The notes beneath the pieces were generated by a model. That model was not told where the DNA came from, made no database searches, and saw nothing but the letters and a program-made list of their open reading frames with translations. From positions 1-16,007 of the forward strand of contig CAZXYF010000060.1 in the NCBI GenBank assembly GCA_964644705.1: a DNA stretch of 16,007 nucleotides, in the 5' to 3' direction. The DNA is from CAZXYF01 sp964644705 (lineage in GTDB: Bacteria; Planctomycetota; Brocadiia; SM23-32). A program made the translations under genes and the position numbers. Positions within the stretch are counted from its first letter, which is position 1. The number at the start of each line of letters is the position of its first letter. This document shows positions 14,545-16,007 of this stretch, one piece after another.

Positions 14545-15867
14545 ATGTCCAAACAGCCTAACATCCTGTATATTCATTCACACGACACCGGTCGGTACAT
14601 TCAACCCTATGGTCACGCCATTTCAACGCCCAATCTCCAGCAGCTTGCCGATGAAGGCACTCTGTTCCGGCAGTCTTTTTGCGCCAACCCAACATGTTCG
14701 GCCAGCCGTGCGGCGCTGGTGACCGGCACATATCCCCATCAGAACGGCATGTTTGGCCTGGCCCACCGTGGATGGGACATGAATGATTACAGTGAACACG
14801 TGATCCACACCCTTGCGGAAAACGGCTACAAAACTGCGCTCTCCGGTATCCAGCACATCGTACATCACGACCGGACGGAGGAAGTGGGGTATGATGAAGT
14901 GCTTATCCCGTCGGGTGAAGCCGGTTCGCCGGAGCTGGCAGCGTCATCGTGGCTGCATCGTCAGGCCGGATCGGATACGCCGTTTTTCCTCTCCGTTGGA
15001 TTCGGTGAGACCCATCGGGAGTTCCCGGAAACTGACCTGTCGGTGGATCCAGATAACGTTCAGCCGCCGGGCCCCCTGCCGGATACCCCGCGAACGCGGA
15101 AAGATATGGCCGGCTTCATGACGTATGCGGAGGTTCTGGATCGTAAGATGGGCGTTGTGTTCGATACACTGCGGGAGACGGGGCAGATGGACGATACCCT
15201 GATAATCTGCACCACGGATCACGGCATTGCGTTTCCCCGGATGAAATGCAACCTGACGGACGAAGGTATCGGCATCATGCTGCTGATGCGCGGTCCACAG
15301 GGATTTACCGATGTGGGGGCCGTGGACGGGTTGGTATCGCACGTCGATATATTCCCCACGATCTGTGATGTCGCCGGTATTGAACCCCCGGCCCGATGCG
15401 AAGGAACATCGCTGCGGCCGCTCGTGACCGGAGAAACCCAGTCGGTGCGGGATGAGATACATGCGGAGGTTAACTACCACGCGGCCTACGAGCCGATGCG
15501 CTGCGTCCGGACGGAACGATACAAATACATCAAGCGGTTCTCCGATCGGACGGAACCGGTGCTTCCCAACTGCGACGATAGTCCGAGCAAAGATGTGGTG
15601 TTGGAGGCCGGATGGTACCCGGTGGAGCAGGAGATGCTTTATGATACAATTCTGGATCCACACGAAACACGCAATCTGGTGGGGGAGGCAGAGGCGGCCG
15701 ATGTGCTGGATGATATGCGTGAACGCCTGCGGCGCTGGCAGGAATCCACGAATGATCCAATACTGGAAGGTCCTATCCCACCGCAGGAGGGCACGGTGTA
15801 CAATGACATTGATTCCGATTCGCCGTATGGCCCGAAAAAAACGTTCGGTGAATTCCCGCAGTATTGA
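14545..15867 (+). CDS. Sulfatase (alkaline-phosphatase superfamily, FGly-dependent, Cys type)
   Basis: This 440-residue enzyme hydrolyses a sulfate ester or N-sulfate. The modification motif is CSASR (C51 to R55), a Cys-type site matured to formylglycine by an anaerobic sulfatase-maturing enzyme or FGE encoded elsewhere. Other active-site elements are NILYIHSHDTG (D14), YPHQNG, GETHREF (H157) and TTDHG with D225/H226, followed by K234. SGIQH (100-104) replaces the usual GKWH; I recall similar GxQH in related sulfatases resembling N-sulfoglucosamine sulfohydrolase. Starting at the ATG at 14545 gives MSKQPNILYI, matching the family's N-terminus and lying downstream of the promoter. No signal peptide is seen, so it should act in the cytoplasm on imported oligosaccharides, unlike the secreted lyase and esterase beside it. 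It belongs to the degradation locus by position. Confidence 0.9.
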   Translation: MSKQPNILYIHSHDTGRYIQPYGHAISTPNLQQLADEGTLFRQSFCANPTCSASRAALVTGTYPHQNGMFGLAHRGWDMNDYSEHVIHTLAENGYKTALSGIQHIVHHDRTEEVGYDEVLIPSGEAGSPELAASSWLHRQAGSDTPFFLSVGFGETHREFPETDLSVDPDNVQPPGPLPDTPRTRKDMAGFMTYAEVLDRKMGVVFDTLRETGQMDDTLIICTTDHGIAFPRMKCNLTDEGIGIMLLMRGPQGFTDVGAVDGLVSHVDIFPTICDVAGIEPPARCEGTSLRPLVTGETQSVRDEIHAEVNYHAAYEPMRCVRTERYKYIKRFSDRTEPVLPNCDDSPSKDVVLEAGWYPVEQEMLYDTILDPHETRNLVGEAEAADVLDDMRERLRRWQESTNDPILEGPIPPQEGTVYNDIDSDSPYGPKKTFGEFPQY

Positions 15868-15900
15868 CGAACCATCGTAAGTTTTGTGATGCGCCACTGC

Positions 15901-15970
15901 CGGGATTCGCGGTTCGGGATGCGGGATGCGGGATGCGCGATACGGGATGCGTGATGCGGGATGCGTGATG
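15901..15970 (+). repeat. Heptanucleotide tandem repeat (CGGGATG)
   Basis: Eight consecutive 7-base units run from 15915 to 15970: CGGGATG three times, then CGCGATA, CGGGATG, CGTGATG, CGGGATG and CGTGATG. Two more degenerate units (CGGGATT, CGCGGTT) precede them at 15901-15914. It begins 33 bases after the sulfatase stop codon. Such arrays resemble the short tandemly repeated heptamers of some cyanobacteria and other genomes, and copy number is likely variable. An open frame through it on the minus strand is an artefact of the repeat. Confidence 0.88.
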
Positions 15971-15973
15971 TAT

Positions 15974-15992
15974 GACAGGCATCTTGCCTGTC
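15974..15992. repeat. Perfect 8-bp inverted repeat (REP-like hairpin)
   Basis: GACAGGCA and TGCCTGTC pair perfectly around the three-base loop TCT. It lies immediately after the heptamer array. No T-run follows, so it is not a standard terminator, although it could end or stabilise the sulfatase transcript. From memory, very similar GACAGGCAxxxTGCCTGTC palindromes recur in planctomycete and verrucomicrobial intergenic DNA. Confidence 0.7.
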
Positions 15993-16007
15993 CCCGGTGG
16001 AGTCAAG

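Noticed and set aside
15881..15890. GTTTTGTGAT, the reverse complement of part of the R2 box
   Set aside because: Only 10 bases match and the flanks differ from both R2 copies; probably chance.
14944..15897. Minus-strand open frame (317 codons) opposite the sulfatase
   Set aside because: Antisense shadow; the sulfatase motifs are all in the plus frame.
15773..16006. Minus-strand open frame rich in SRIPHPAS-like residues at the right edge
   Set aside because: It is the translation of the heptamer array and hairpin, not a gene.
1..16007. CRISPR array, tRNA, rRNA, insertion sequence or prophage genes
   Set aside because: None seen: no regularly spaced direct repeats of 24-40 bases, no transposase or integrase motifs, and no tRNA-like cloverleaf recognised by eye.

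Overview
The window looks like a chromosomal segment of a free-living, polysaccharide-degrading bacterium. The sequence suggests the PVC superphylum (Kiritimatiellota, Lentisphaerota or Verrucomicrobiota-like). This rests on gene content: a fused response regulator/PP2C phosphatase, a DUF5060-type glycoside hydrolase, a non-heme URO-D-family protein beside a sugar-type regulator, a sialate O-acetylesterase-like protein, a heparinase II/III-like lyase and a sulfatase. Repeat-rich intergenic DNA, including heptanucleotide tandem repeats, fits too. The phylum is inference; no rRNA or marker tree is available here.

Layout. 1-285: gene-free, mosaic of short repeats. 286-1440 (-): REC-PP2C (RsbU-like) regulator. 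1441-1954: gene-free, holding one copy of dispersed repeat R2 and the probable thrC promoter. 1955-3286 (+): threonine synthase. It converges, with an 8-nt gap and a shared hairpin, on 3295-5637 (-), a secreted DUF5060/clan-A-like glycoside hydrolase. A second copy of R2 fills the gap to 5909-7006 (-), a URO-D-family protein, which is preceded by 7099-8511 (-), a GntR-type DNA-binding domain fused to a family-1-like solute-binding domain. 8512-8914 is a divergent control region with a good minus-strand promoter, a second copy of repeat R1 and a terminator-like hairpin in the plus-strand leader. Then on the plus strand: 8915-11173 secreted acetylesterase with a DOMON/CBM9-like tail, 11280-14360 secreted heparinase II/III-like protein with two IPT/TIG domains, and 14545-15867 sulfatase with its own promoter and two palindromes. 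The right edge holds heptamer repeats and a perfect hairpin.

Working model (inference): 3295-15867, apart from its repeats, is a compact polysaccharide-degradation locus. Acetyl groups are removed by the esterase, a uronate-containing backbone is cut by the lyase, sulfate is removed by the cytoplasmic-looking sulfatase, and the glycoside hydrolase acts on a linked or separate polymer. The GntR-SBP fusion would sense a sugar ligand in the cytoplasm and control the divergent transcripts. No transporter, SusC/D pair or central sugar catabolic gene is visible here. The REC-PP2C gene and threonine synthase appear unrelated to this pathway.

The least explained features are two dispersed intergenic repeat families (R1 and R2), each present twice in the window, and the GntR/solute-binding-protein fusion.
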